NCBI GenBank assembly: GCA_951812285.1
Contig: OX638292.1
Coordinates: 418,774-482,773 of the forward strand
Reading direction: 5' to 3'
DNA from: an uncultured Dehalococcoidia bacterium
Lineage (GTDB): Bacteria; Chloroflexota; Dehalococcoidia; Lucifugimonadales; UBA1127
Length of the DNA: 64,000 bases
The translations under genes were made by a program, and so were the position numbers. Numbering within the stretch: position 1 is the first letter of the stretch; each line of letters starts with the position of its first letter. The notes beneath the pieces were generated by a model. It saw only the letters and a program-made list of their open reading frames with translations. It made no database searches and had not been told where the DNA came from. Positions 50,374-58,072 of this stretch are shown here, piece by piece.

Positions 50374-51885
50374 ATGGTAACCGAAACGACGAAACCCCAC
50401 GGCGCGCATACCGCTGAGACCTTCAAGGAGAGTCTGCGCGACGGACGAGAAGTATGGGTCGACGGGGAGAGGGTGGCGGACGTCACGACGCATCCCGCCT
50501 TCAAGGACACAATTGACGAGCTTGCCCGCATCTACCAGCTGCAGCACACCGACGAGTACCGCGACCAGATGACTTTCGTGTCGCCGGAGAGCGGCATCCG
50601 CTGCAGTCTTTCGTACCTCTTGCCACGCAGCGCTGAGGACCTGCGCAAGAAGCGCCGCAACAGCGAGATCTGGAACGAGCAAGCTTGGGGCCAGTTCGGG
50701 CGTGGCCCGGATCTCCTGCCGCAGTTTGTGCTGGGCCTGTACAACAACCGCGAGGCGCTCAGCGCGGTCAAGAACCCGCACTGCGACTTCGGCGAGAACG
50801 TTGTCAACTACCACACCTTCTGCCAGGAGAACGATATCTTCCTGACACACGCCCTCGGCGACCCGCAGGTCGACCGCAGCCTGCAGCCTCAAAACGAGAC
50901 GCGGCAGGTGAAGGAAGAAGACCTCTCCCTGCACGTGGTAGAGGAGACGAATGAAGGCATCATCGTCTCCGGCGGCAAGCAGGTGTCGACGGCTGCCCAC
51001 ATGAGCAACGACACCTACGTCTCCCTGTCCGCAACGTTCGTCCGCCGGGCAGACCCGCGGTTCATCCAGGCCTTTTCTATCCCCTCCAGCAGCAAAGGGC
51101 TGAAGATCTTTTGCCGGGAGCCCGTCTCCCAGTACCCCGGCCACTACGGCCACCCGTTCGGCATCAAGTACGACGAGCAGGACTGCATGCTCTTCTTCGA
51201 CAACGTGCTGGTGCCCTGGGACCGCGTCTTTATGCTGTACGACGCCTCGGCGATGGTGCAGCGGTTGGCCGGCGGCGCCAACTTCATGGGTTGGAGCAAC
51301 TACGTTCGCATCCACGAGCGGATGAAGACGATGACTGCAGTCGCCTCCATGATCGCGGAGGCCATTGGCGTCAACGAGTTCCGTGAGGTCGCCGCCAAGC
51401 TGGGCGAAATGATCATGTACACGGAGCTGTGGCGTCATGCCATGAACGGCCTGGAACACACCGCTTTCATGACACAGGGAGGGCTGATGTCCATCGGCCG
51501 CGGCACTGGCATGAACCTGTTCTTCGCTCAGTACTCTCAGCGCATGGTCGAGCTGCTGCGGCAAATCGCAGGGTCCGGTGTGCTGATGCAGCCGAGCGAG
51601 CGAGACCTGGTAAACCCTGAGATTCGCCCGTACCTCGACCGGTACATGAGGGGCAAGGACGTGGGCGTCGAGTACAAGTCTCGGCTATTCCGGTTTGCGC
51701 ACGACCTGGCGGCCTCTTCCTTCGCGATGAGGCAAGAGGTGTACGAGTACTGGCACGGCGGCGACCCGAACAGGAACCGTGTCAACCTCTACCGCGGCTA
51801 TGACCAGAGCGAGATCATGGATCGCATTCGCGAGGTTGTCTCGCAGCCGCTCGAGCACACGGGACCCATGGAGAGCACCAGCTAA
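50374..51885 (+). CDS. 4-hydroxyphenylacetate 3-monooxygenase oxygenase component family (HpaB-like)
   Basis: This 503-residue FADH2-dependent monooxygenase has the family start ESLRDGREVWVDGERVADVT, the FAD-binding segment around residues 150-220 (THALGDPQVDRS, GKQVSTAAHMSND), and VPWDRVFMLYD with ANFMGWSNYVRIHERMKTM in the acyl-CoA-dehydrogenase-like core. HpaB enzymes ortho-hydroxylate phenols, using reduced flavin from a separate reductase (HpaC), which is not encoded here. A tight GAGGAGGCAACC lies before the ATG. It is divergent from the ThDP-Rieske operon, fitting a shared aromatic-degradation theme. Confidence 0.92.
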   Translation: MVTETTKPHGAHTAETFKESLRDGREVWVDGERVADVTTHPAFKDTIDELARIYQLQHTDEYRDQMTFVSPESGIRCSLSYLLPRSAEDLRKKRRNSEIWNEQAWGQFGRGPDLLPQFVLGLYNNREALSAVKNPHCDFGENVVNYHTFCQENDIFLTHALGDPQVDRSLQPQNETRQVKEEDLSLHVVEETNEGIIVSGGKQVSTAAHMSNDTYVSLSATFVRRADPRFIQAFSIPSSSKGLKIFCREPVSQYPGHYGHPFGIKYDEQDCMLFFDNVLVPWDRVFMLYDASAMVQRLAGGANFMGWSNYVRIHERMKTMTAVASMIAEAIGVNEFREVAAKLGEMIMYTELWRHAMNGLEHTAFMTQGGLMSIGRGTGMNLFFAQYSQRMVELLRQIAGSGVLMQPSERDLVNPEIRPYLDRYMRGKDVGVEYKSRLFRFAHDLAASSFAMRQEVYEYWHGGDPNRNRVNLYRGYDQSEIMDRIREVVSQPLEHTGPMESTS

Positions 51886-51912
51886 GCCAAATTACATTTC
51901 TCAGCAAATGCG

Positions 51913-51950
51913 AGCGGCCCCGCCCGGTTCCGGGCGGGGCCGCTTTCTCT
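51913..51950 (+). terminator. Rho-independent terminator after the HpaB-like gene
   Basis: A perfect 14-bp GC-rich stem (51913-51926 with 51931-51944) closes a GTTC loop and is followed by the T-rich TTCTCTTCTC. It lies 28 bp after the stop and also separates the convergent uracil-DNA glycosylase gene. Confidence 0.8.
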
Positions 51951-52003
51951 TCTCGGGTACTGTCCCGCATTGCTTGCGGGCCCCCGAATTCGTTGGGGAG
52001 TAG

Positions 52004-52699
52004 CTATCCCTGCCGCAGGAACTGCTGGATCTCCAGGAGCACTGAAACCAGACCCTGATGCGTCAGGCGACCGGTGTAGGTGTTGTGCGGGCTGGGGTGG
52101 TATGAGCCGAACAGTGTAGGGAACCCTGGGCCCAACTCGTACCGCACGCCGTGTCCAAATTTGATGTCTGGAGGCCTTTGCAGTCCCATCGCCCGCGCAG
52201 TTCGCAGGTACGCGTCGAAACCCAGCTTGCCCAGGCCGAGAACCGACTTGACGTTGGGCATGAGCTCCAGTTCCTCGATGAGGTAGGGCAGGCAGCGCGC
52301 CTGTTCCTCGGCCGTTGGTTGATTGGCCGGCGGGGCGCACTTCACTGCAGACGTTATGCAGGCGTTGATGAGCGTCTGTCCGTCATCCCGGTACTGGGAG
52401 GTTGATTGGCTTGCGAAGCCGCCAGCATGGAGCGCCGCCGCCAGGAAGTCGGCTGATGGGTCACCGGTGAACATGCGCCCAGTGCGATTGCCGCCGTGGG
52501 CAGCGGGCGCCAGCCCCACGATGCACAGTTCTGCGTCCGGCGTTCCAAATGCGGGTACGGGACGCGCCCAATAGTCCCATTCACGGTATCGACGCACCTT
52601 CTCGATTCCTGCACGCTCCCTGTGTTCCACCAGTCGAGGACACGCCCGGCATGCAGTGACGCGCTCCATGAGGGCGCGGTGCTCGGCAATTGTCATCAT
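52004..52699 (-). CDS. Family 5 uracil-DNA glycosylase (UdgB type)
   Basis: This 231-residue base-excision repair enzyme removes uracil and some damaged bases. It has CRACPRLVEHRE at the N-terminus and VGLAPAAHGGNRTGRMFTGD as motif 1, the signature of family 5. This motif lacks the catalytic polar residue of families 1 and 2 and uses other residues. GSYHPSPHNTYTGRLT is the C-terminal DNA-contact motif. Cys at the N-terminus and in AVKC and ARC positions fit an iron-sulfur cluster. The ATG pair at 52699/52696 has no clear ribosome binding site. It is followed upstream by the Lrp-type small gene. Confidence 0.9.
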   Translation of the reverse strand: MMTIAEHRALMERVTACRACPRLVEHRERAGIEKVRRYREWDYWARPVPAFGTPDAELCIVGLAPAAHGGNRTGRMFTGDPSADFLAAALHAGGFASQSTSQYRDDGQTLINACITSAVKCAPPANQPTAEEQARCLPYLIEELELMPNVKSVLGLGKLGFDAYLRTARAMGLQRPPDIKFGHGVRYELGPGFPTLFGSYHPSPHNTYTGRLTHQGLVSVLLEIQQFLRQG

Positions 52700-52717
52700 T
52701 GGTAGTCTCTGGATCGG

Positions 52718-52942
52718 CTACATGACCGAGCAGGTCAGCGTCGTGTTGACGCCGCGAAGCGAGCGGATGCTATTGCGAAGCGTTGCCGCGAGGTCCTCCG
52801 GAGTGTCTGCCTCCAAGTCCACGATGAAGTCGAATGGACCAAAGACCTCGTAGACTACGGCGCCGCGAATTGCCTTCAAACGCTCGGCAATGCGGTTCGT
52901 CTCGGTGGGTTCCGTGTTGACCATGATGAATGCCTTGGCCAT
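52718..52942 (-). CDS. Stand-alone Lrp/AsnC ligand-binding (RAM) domain protein
   Basis: This 74-residue protein folds as one alpha-beta RAM unit without a DNA-binding domain: AKAFIMVNTEPTETNRIAER, VVYEVFGPFDFIVDLEAD, IRSLRGVNTTLTCSVM. Such small proteins form dimers or decamers and may bind amino acids or regulate partner Lrp proteins. The start at 52942 has AGGAGG six bases upstream; ATG at 52948 has no spacing from it. It lies 18 bp before the uracil-DNA glycosylase gene and is divergent from FmdB. Confidence 0.88.
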   Translation of the reverse strand: MAKAFIMVNTEPTETNRIAERLKAIRGAVVYEVFGPFDFIVDLEADTPEDLAATLRNSIRSLRGVNTTLTCSVM

Positions 52943-53005
52943 GGTCATCCTCCTTAGAGTCAGGTGGGAAACGGTCGCTGCCAGTCACTAGTGTACAACA
53001 AGGGG

Positions 53006-53034
53006 TTGGCGTATTGGCCGTGCCCAGCTATACT
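53006..53034 (+). promoter_or_regulatory. Promoter of the FmdB gene, probably giving a leaderless mRNA
   Basis: TTGGCG (53006-53011), 17-base spacer, TATACT (53029-53034). The expected transcription start is about 53041, two bases before the ATG, and no ribosome binding site is visible. Confidence 0.6.
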
Positions 53035-53042
53035 GCCGAACT

Positions 53043-53444
53043 ATGCCGATATATGAATTCCGATGCAAGAGCTGCAATGCCAGGGTCTCTATCTTCTTTA
53101 AGTCTATGAAGGTAGACGCGACCGGCACGTGCGAGCGATGCGGAAGCGAGGACCTTGTCCGCATATTCTCTAGCTTCCGTGTGCTGCGCACCCCGTTCGA
53201 CATCAGCAACTTCAACAAGAAAGAACTGTTAGACGGCGTCAACTACACGGATCCCCATTCTATGGCCAACATGTTCAAGCGCATGCAGGAGACATTCCAG
53301 GACGAGCCGAATGAGCACATGGATGAGATGGTCCAACGGCTGGAATACGGCGAGGCAGTTGAAAAGGCCATGGACCTCAACATGGGCTCGAACCACAAGG
53401 GAGACTCTCACGGTCACGGGCACAGCCACGACGGCGGAGAATAG
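53043..53444 (+). CDS. FmdB family zinc-ribbon protein with His-rich tail
   Basis: This 133-residue protein begins with the FmdB zinc ribbon MPIYEFRCKSCNARVSIFFK then TCERCGSEDLVRIFSSFRV (two Cys-x2-Cys pairs). The remainder is acidic and helical and ends in a metal-binding-type tail with five His in about 16 residues (DSHGHGHSHDGGE). FmdB-type ribbons are often called regulators of formamidase or amidase genes, but the function is unproven. The ATG appears to be at the very start of the transcript. It is convergent with an amidohydrolase. Confidence 0.88.
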   Translation: MPIYEFRCKSCNARVSIFFKSMKVDATGTCERCGSEDLVRIFSSFRVLRTPFDISNFNKKELLDGVNYTDPHSMANMFKRMQETFQDEPNEHMDEMVQRLEYGEAVEKAMDLNMGSNHKGDSHGHGHSHDGGE

Positions 53445-53474
53445 CAGCAGAATTCGAAGCGTTCTAGCTAACAG

Positions 53475-53514
53475 AAAAGGAGAGGGGGCCGCGTGAGCGG
53501 CCCCCTCTCCTTTT
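53475..53514. terminator. Bidirectional terminator between FmdB and the amidohydrolase
   Basis: A perfect 18-bp stem (53475-53492 with 53497-53514) closes a GTGA loop, with an A-run on the left and a T-run on the right, so it can terminate transcription from both sides. It lies 30 bp after FmdB and 42 bp after the convergent amidohydrolase. Confidence 0.9.
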
Positions 53515-53555
53515 GTCCAGATTCGTGTTTGGATCCAGCTCGACTTCTCGGTGGA

Positions 53556-54605
53556 TTACACGTTGGCGAACTGCGGGAACACCTTCAGCGGGTTGTTGTG
53601 GATGATGTCAACAACATCCTCTGCCGAGAGAATGCCCTGGTCGATGTAGTACTGGAAGATGGGCAGCAGGTCGTCGGAGGTCCTGTCAAGGTTGGCGTCG
53701 GACTTGTGGTCGCCCGCCTTGCGGACTGCGCCACCGGAACCGGGAGCCTCAGTGCCGAACGCCGTGGCTGCAGGGCCCCACTGCCGAATTGACAGGGCCA
53801 AGTAGTCGATGTCGTACAGGCAGGTGTCAAAGTAGAGGTTGCCGCCTTCCCAGTCACCGCGGTGCCGGGATGAGTCGATGAACCGGTCAAGCGCGCCGCC
53901 GCCGTGGGCGATGCAGATGCGCAGGCCGGGGAACCGGCTAAACAGGTTCTTGCTGTCATAGCAAAGGATCCGGGAGGCCAGGAAGGTCTCTACCACGAAG
54001 CCGACCTGGTAGTTGCCGGGGATGTGCGCGATGCGCTCGTCCAGGCAGTTGGTGCCGTGGATGAACACGGGTACGTCGTACTTCTGGCAAATTTCGTAGA
54101 CCGGGAACCAGTAACTGGTGTTCATGCCGGGAGAGTTGTGGCGGCCGTCAGGGTCTGGGCTCAGGTACGTGCCCGCGAAACCCCGCTCCTGGATGTTGTA
54201 CTCGAATTCGTCCACGCAGTTGCCGAGGTCCGGCGCCTCCGCGATCTGCGGCAGCATGGTGGTGGACAGGAAGCGGTCGGGGAAGTTCTGGGTCTGGTGA
54301 TGGATCGTGTCGTTGGTGAATTCGCACCATCGCTTGAGCAGGTGGCGGGGCATCCAGCCCATCATGCGGAAGGGCCGGGGGCCGATTACCTGCACGTCGA
54401 TGTTGCGGTCGTCCATAAAGTCCACGTGGTACTTGTTCCGCTCGTACATCAGCTCATCGCTAAGGTTGGCGGGCCTGTTCCCGCCGGAGCGAAATGGGCT
54501 CTCGCCCACGTGGCCGGAAGCGAATCCCATGTCGATCCAGCTCACCGTGCCGGGCGGGCCGGATACGTGACCATGGACATCCAGGACTTTCGTACCGTTG
54601 AACAT
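53556..54605 (-). CDS. Amidohydrolase family protein (amidohydrolase_2; LigJ/ACMSD-like)
   Basis: This 349-residue TIM-barrel enzyme has the N-terminal metal motif DVHGHV, FIHGT in the middle, IAHGGGALDRF carrying another metal-binding His, and FGTEAPGSGGAVR near residue 305. The last is reminiscent of 4-oxalomesaconate hydratase (LigJ) and related ring-cleavage enzymes rather than of classical hydrolases. The ATG at 54605 follows GGAGGAG; the frame to 54641 lacks such a site. It stands alone, convergent with FmdB. The reaction is undetermined. Confidence 0.86.
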   Translation of the reverse strand: MFNGTKVLDVHGHVSGPPGTVSWIDMGFASGHVGESPFRSGGNRPANLSDELMYERNKYHVDFMDDRNIDVQVIGPRPFRMMGWMPRHLLKRWCEFTNDTIHHQTQNFPDRFLSTTMLPQIAEAPDLGNCVDEFEYNIQERGFAGTYLSPDPDGRHNSPGMNTSYWFPVYEICQKYDVPVFIHGTNCLDERIAHIPGNYQVGFVVETFLASRILCYDSKNLFSRFPGLRICIAHGGGALDRFIDSSRHRGDWEGGNLYFDTCLYDIDYLALSIRQWGPAATAFGTEAPGSGGAVRKAGDHKSDANLDRTSDDLLPIFQYYIDQGILSAEDVVDIIHNNPLKVFPQFANV

Positions 54606-54763
54606 AGTGCTCCTCCTTCGTTTGGGCGCCAGTTGCCCCAAGTGTCAGTTTGGACTGGCGCACATGGTACCACAACAGTCAACAACTGAGACGCCTGGTG
54701 GCTGCTATCGCGAACTGCGCGACCTCTCGTCAGCGCCTCCTTTCCGCCTGTGGGCAGTCGAAC

Positions 54764-55711
54764 TTACCGCCAGTCAGGCGTGGCCCGCATCCACTCGGCG
54801 TACTCCGCGATGGCGGGTCCGATGGTGTACTGAGGCGCATAGCCGAGTTCCTCGGCAATGCGCGTTATATCCATGAAGGGGTCCGGGCGGTAATTCGGGC
54901 TCTTTCCCGGCTGCAACTCGAAGTTGACGCCCGGGACGGTAGCGGAGATCGCTTCCGCAATCTCCTGATTGGCGGTGCCGCGTCCGCTGCCGATGTTGTA
55001 GGTGGTGTGACTCAGGGTGTCCGCCATTGAGAGGAGCTGCACACCCTTCGAGACATCCTTCACGTAGGTCCAGTCGGTAAGGTCGTCAGAAAAGGGGACG
55101 CCGCCGCGGCCGTAGTCCGGCGGGTTGCCGGTCACAGCCGCTCGGGTCATGCGGCTGGGGAGATTGAAGCCGCTGTAATACAAGGGGCCGTAAATGCTGC
55201 CGATGCGCATATAGACGACGCTGATCCCCGTCTGGCTGGCGTAGAGCGAGCCCAGGGTCTCAAAACTCTTCTTGTAGGCCTCAGTTGCGTTACCGGTCGC
55301 AACGGGCAGAGGCGACTCCTCCGAGAATGGGCCCTGCTTCAGCCCGAGGTACACGGACTGCGAACTGGCCACGAGCACGCGGTCTACGCCGCAGATGCGG
55401 GCGGTCTCCATCACATTGATGAGCCCGCCCATGTTCGTGCGGTATTCGTCACCCGGCGTGAGGGAACCCAGCCGCGGCGCTACCATATGGGCGATGCGGT
55501 TGACGCCGTACTTGCTGACCGCTTCCACGATAGACAGCGGGTTAGTGACATCAACTGTGGCAATCTGGACACGCTTGCCGATCTCGTCCTTGAACAGATC
55601 GGGCTCGCGGCGGGAACTGTGGACCCCGATGACCACGTCCTCGCCGGCGTCCAGCACGTGGCGGACCGTGTGCATTCCGATGAAGCCCATTCCGCCGATG
55701 ATGAGTAGCAT
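54764..55711 (-). CDS. NAD(P)-dependent epimerase/dehydratase (extended SDR)
   Basis: This 315-residue Rossmann-fold enzyme has the nucleotide loop LIIGGMGFIGMHTVRHVL at its N-terminus. The Ser of the catalytic triad is in VLVASSQSVY. The usual Tyr-x3-Lys reads Y-K-K-S-F (EAYKKSFETL), so the Lys is not at the standard position and may be shifted or lost. RIGSIYGPLYYSG and WTYVKDVSKG are typical extended-SDR blocks. The ATG at 55711 follows AAGGGGG; the frame to 55876 would cross the promoter. Substrate (nucleotide sugar or other) unknown. Confidence 0.86.
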   Translation of the reverse strand: MLLIIGGMGFIGMHTVRHVLDAGEDVVIGVHSSRREPDLFKDEIGKRVQIATVDVTNPLSIVEAVSKYGVNRIAHMVAPRLGSLTPGDEYRTNMGGLINVMETARICGVDRVLVASSQSVYLGLKQGPFSEESPLPVATGNATEAYKKSFETLGSLYASQTGISVVYMRIGSIYGPLYYSGFNLPSRMTRAAVTGNPPDYGRGGVPFSDDLTDWTYVKDVSKGVQLLSMADTLSHTTYNIGSGRGTANQEIAEAISATVPGVNFELQPGKSPNYRPDPFMDITRIAEELGYAPQYTIGPAIAEYAEWMRATPDWR

Positions 55712-55783
55712 GCATACCCCCTTGAGTTGACAGCGCACGAGGCGCGAGGCGTAGGTTGTCCATACCTGTGCAGCGTAGGCGGT

Positions 55784-55812
55784 AGGATATGCACGCGGCT
55801 GGGGGGTGTCAA
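55784..55812 (-). promoter_or_regulatory. Promoter of the epimerase gene
   Basis: On the minus strand, TTGACA (55812-55807) and TATCCT (55789-55784) have a 17-base spacer, 73 bp upstream of the epimerase start. Confidence 0.68.
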
Positions 55813-55869
55813 CCCTCGCTGTAGCTGCTGCGAACCCGGCGGCGAACCCGTCCGGCCCTGGCGTTCGCC

Positions 55870-55898
55870 TTGACACTGACGCCCCTCGCCGATAGATT
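55870..55898 (+). promoter_or_regulatory. Promoter of the BtuF-like gene
   Basis: TTGACA (55870-55875), 17-base spacer, TAGATT (55893-55898), divergent from and about 60 bp away from the epimerase promoter. Confidence 0.68.
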
Positions 55899-55959
55899 CA
55901 GGCCAGCTACGAGGAAGCCGCCATAACAAGTGGCGACGACGGACGACAAGGAGTCCGAC

Positions 55960-56907
55960 ATGGCCCAGACTGCACAGCGCATCTGCTCGCTCCTGCCGAG
56001 CGCCACGGAGATTGTCTACGCCCTTGGCCTTGGTGACCGCCTCGTTGCCGTCACGCACGAGTGCGACTACCCCGCCGCCGCCGCAGCACATCCCGCTGTC
56101 ACCAGCGCTGGCTTCAACCCGGCGAGCATGTCGAACAGGGACATCCACAACCATGTAACCGAGAACGTCCATAGCGGCAGCAGCATCTATACCCTCGACC
56201 GGCCATTACTGGAGAAGCTCAACCCGGACCTCATCCTTACTCAAGAGCTGTGCGACGTTTGCGCGGTCTCCTACGACACGGTGCAGGACGCCGTGCGCCA
56301 CCTCCAAGGCGACAACACTGTCCTTTCTCTGGAGCCGACGTCGCTGGCGGCTATCCTTGATACCATTGCACAGGTCGGAGGCGCCACCGGGACCGAGGCG
56401 CAGGCGACGCAAGTCGTAGCCGACCTCAAGACGCGCATCGCGACGGTGGAGGAGCAGGCTAGGGCTGCGGCAGAGCGGCCCCACGTATTCACCATGGAGT
56501 GGATGGATCCGCCATTTGCCGGAGGGCACTGGGTACCGGAGATGGTGCGCCTTGCGGGCGGGACGGCCGGCATTGTGCCCGAGGGGCAGCCGTCGCGGGA
56601 AGTCACCTGGGATGAGATCGTTGCTTTCGATCCTGAGATCATCGTGGTCATGCCCTGTGGGTATCACCTCGACGCACTGGAGCTGGAGTTTCGCATGACA
56701 CCCTTCCCCGCTGCCTGGGGCGACCTGAAAGCCGTGCGCCGCGGGCAGGTGTATGCCGTCGACGCGACGGCATACTTCAGCCGGCCGGGTCCTCGCGCCG
56801 TGGACGGCCTCGAGGTAATGGCGGAGATCATCCACCCCGAGCTATTCCCGCGCCGGAAGCCCCTCGATGCGTGGCGAGCGCTGGAGCTCCGCGACTGCGA
56901 GCAGTAA
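55960..56907 (+). CDS. BtuF-like cobalamin-binding protein without signal peptide
   Basis: This 315-residue protein of the periplasmic-binding class III (BtuF/FhuD) fold has the family start RICSLLPSATEIVYALGLGD, VTHECDYP, and LEKLNPDLILTQELCDVCAV. Its C-terminus has AVDATAYFSRPGPRAVDGLE. It lacks a signal peptide and lipobox, and no BtuC/BtuD genes are adjacent. It therefore belongs to the cytoplasmic-looking group often annotated as cobalamin-binding protein, whose role is unclear. ATG at 55960 follows AAGGAG with six-base spacing; GTG at 55930 is the alternative. Confidence 0.84.
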   Translation: MAQTAQRICSLLPSATEIVYALGLGDRLVAVTHECDYPAAAAAHPAVTSAGFNPASMSNRDIHNHVTENVHSGSSIYTLDRPLLEKLNPDLILTQELCDVCAVSYDTVQDAVRHLQGDNTVLSLEPTSLAAILDTIAQVGGATGTEAQATQVVADLKTRIATVEEQARAAAERPHVFTMEWMDPPFAGGHWVPEMVRLAGGTAGIVPEGQPSREVTWDEIVAFDPEIIVVMPCGYHLDALELEFRMTPFPAAWGDLKAVRRGQVYAVDATAYFSRPGPRAVDGLEVMAEIIHPELFPRRKPLDAWRALELRDCEQ

Positions 56908-56989
56908 GCGGTAGAGGCCCCGGCCAAATACCCAACCATCAATCATATGATGTCGTGCTCACGTGCGAGTGCGAACGAAGCAGGAAGTG

Positions 56990-57661
56990 ATGAGTAGCTC
57001 AAGGTTCTGGCATCGCCTCTTCTTCGGTGCCCTACTGATCGCCGTTGGAGTCGGATTCCTGGTGGAGAATCTCACTGACTACAACATTGCTTGGGGCGAC
57101 TGGTGGCCTGTGATACTGATTGGCTTGGGCGTTTTGAATGTACCGTCATCACGCTGGGTCGGCGGCCTCCTGCTGTTAGTGGGAGCGGTTTTTCTCGTTG
57201 ACAACCTGGACATCCTGGACCTCGACATTGGCGACTTCTGGCCCGTGTTCCTGGTGGTCGCTGGTCTTCTCGTCATCTTTGGCGGGAGGGCTAAATGGCG
57301 CACAAGGGGAAAACAACCGCGCAAGGCGTCGTCAGCGGACATCCTGGATGTGTCCAGTGTCTTCGGCGGAAGTGAACAACAGGTGACGAGCCAAAATTTC
57401 AGGGGCGGAAGCGTGTCGGCAAACTTTGGGAGCGTCACGATTGACCTTCGTGGCGCCTCCCTCGCCGATGGAGCAGCCACCCTGCAAGTAGACGCGATAT
57501 TCGGCAGCGCCGAGATCTTTGTGCCGAGCGACTGGATGGTCAACATCCAGACTTCCGGCAACTTCGGCGGCGTGGAGCTTAAGCGCGCACAGCCTGCAGC
57601 GTCCACGGAAACACTCACTGTCACCGGCTCATGCACCTTCGGCAGTATCACGATCGCGTAA
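56990..57661 (+). CDS. LiaF-like membrane protein (DUF5668 and cell-wall-active antibiotics response domain)
   Basis: This 223-residue protein has about four N-terminal membrane segments in two repeats (FFGALLIAVGVGFLVENLTD, WWPVILIGLGVL; VGGLLLLVGAVFLVDNL, FWPVFLVVAGLLVIFGG). A short basic loop leads to a C-terminal beta-rich domain with repeated Phe-Gly-Ser units (SVFGGSE, NFGSVTID, IFGSAEIFVP, NFGGVEL, CTFGSITI). LiaF proteins sense envelope stress and inhibit a cognate kinase; no LiaSR pair is adjacent. AGGAAG precedes the ATG at 56990. Confidence 0.85.
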   Translation: MSSSRFWHRLFFGALLIAVGVGFLVENLTDYNIAWGDWWPVILIGLGVLNVPSSRWVGGLLLLVGAVFLVDNLDILDLDIGDFWPVFLVVAGLLVIFGGRAKWRTRGKQPRKASSADILDVSSVFGGSEQQVTSQNFRGGSVSANFGSVTIDLRGASLADGAATLQVDAIFGSAEIFVPSDWMVNIQTSGNFGGVELKRAQPAASTETLTVTGSCTFGSITIA

Positions 57662-58072
57662 CGGGACACCATACAGTCACAGATTCAGGCCTTAGACGCC
57701 ATCAATATTCTGCCCATAGACGTGGCCTTAAGGAAACTCAGAAGCCGCGTCCGCTCCTAGTCGCCATGCGCACCGCTCAGGAAGAAGCTGCGTTGTACCC
57801 GTCGACTACCCTGCCATCGTGCCCCAAATTGCTGAACCGCATCAGGGAGTTGCCCGGGCCCATGCGCCGGCCCGCGCTACGGTGAAGACGCCAGGGCAGC
57901 TTGGCGACGGCATGGGCAAAGAAGGTGATGTGTTGGCCCCATTCCAGAATGGAAACTATTTGGTCACTAGGGGAATTGACAAACATTCACGGTTAACATA
58001 GGGTTATGCAACTACGCGGGAAGTGACTCGCGTACTAGTGGCGTGTGGCTATTGAGCAAGGAGGACGAGGAC
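57662..58072. other. Gene-free stretch upstream of the dioxygenase operon
   Basis: About 400 bases without a supported gene. Short open frames here have no recognisable product. A consensus promoter at 57976-58004 near the right end serves the dioxygenase operon. No riboswitch, RNA gene or repeat was recognised. Confidence 0.6.
57976..58004 (+). promoter_or_regulatory. Promoter of the ring-hydroxylating dioxygenase operon
   Basis: TTGACA (57976-57981), 17-base spacer, TAGGGT (57999-58004), about 70 bp before the dioxygenase alpha-subunit start. Confidence 0.65.
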
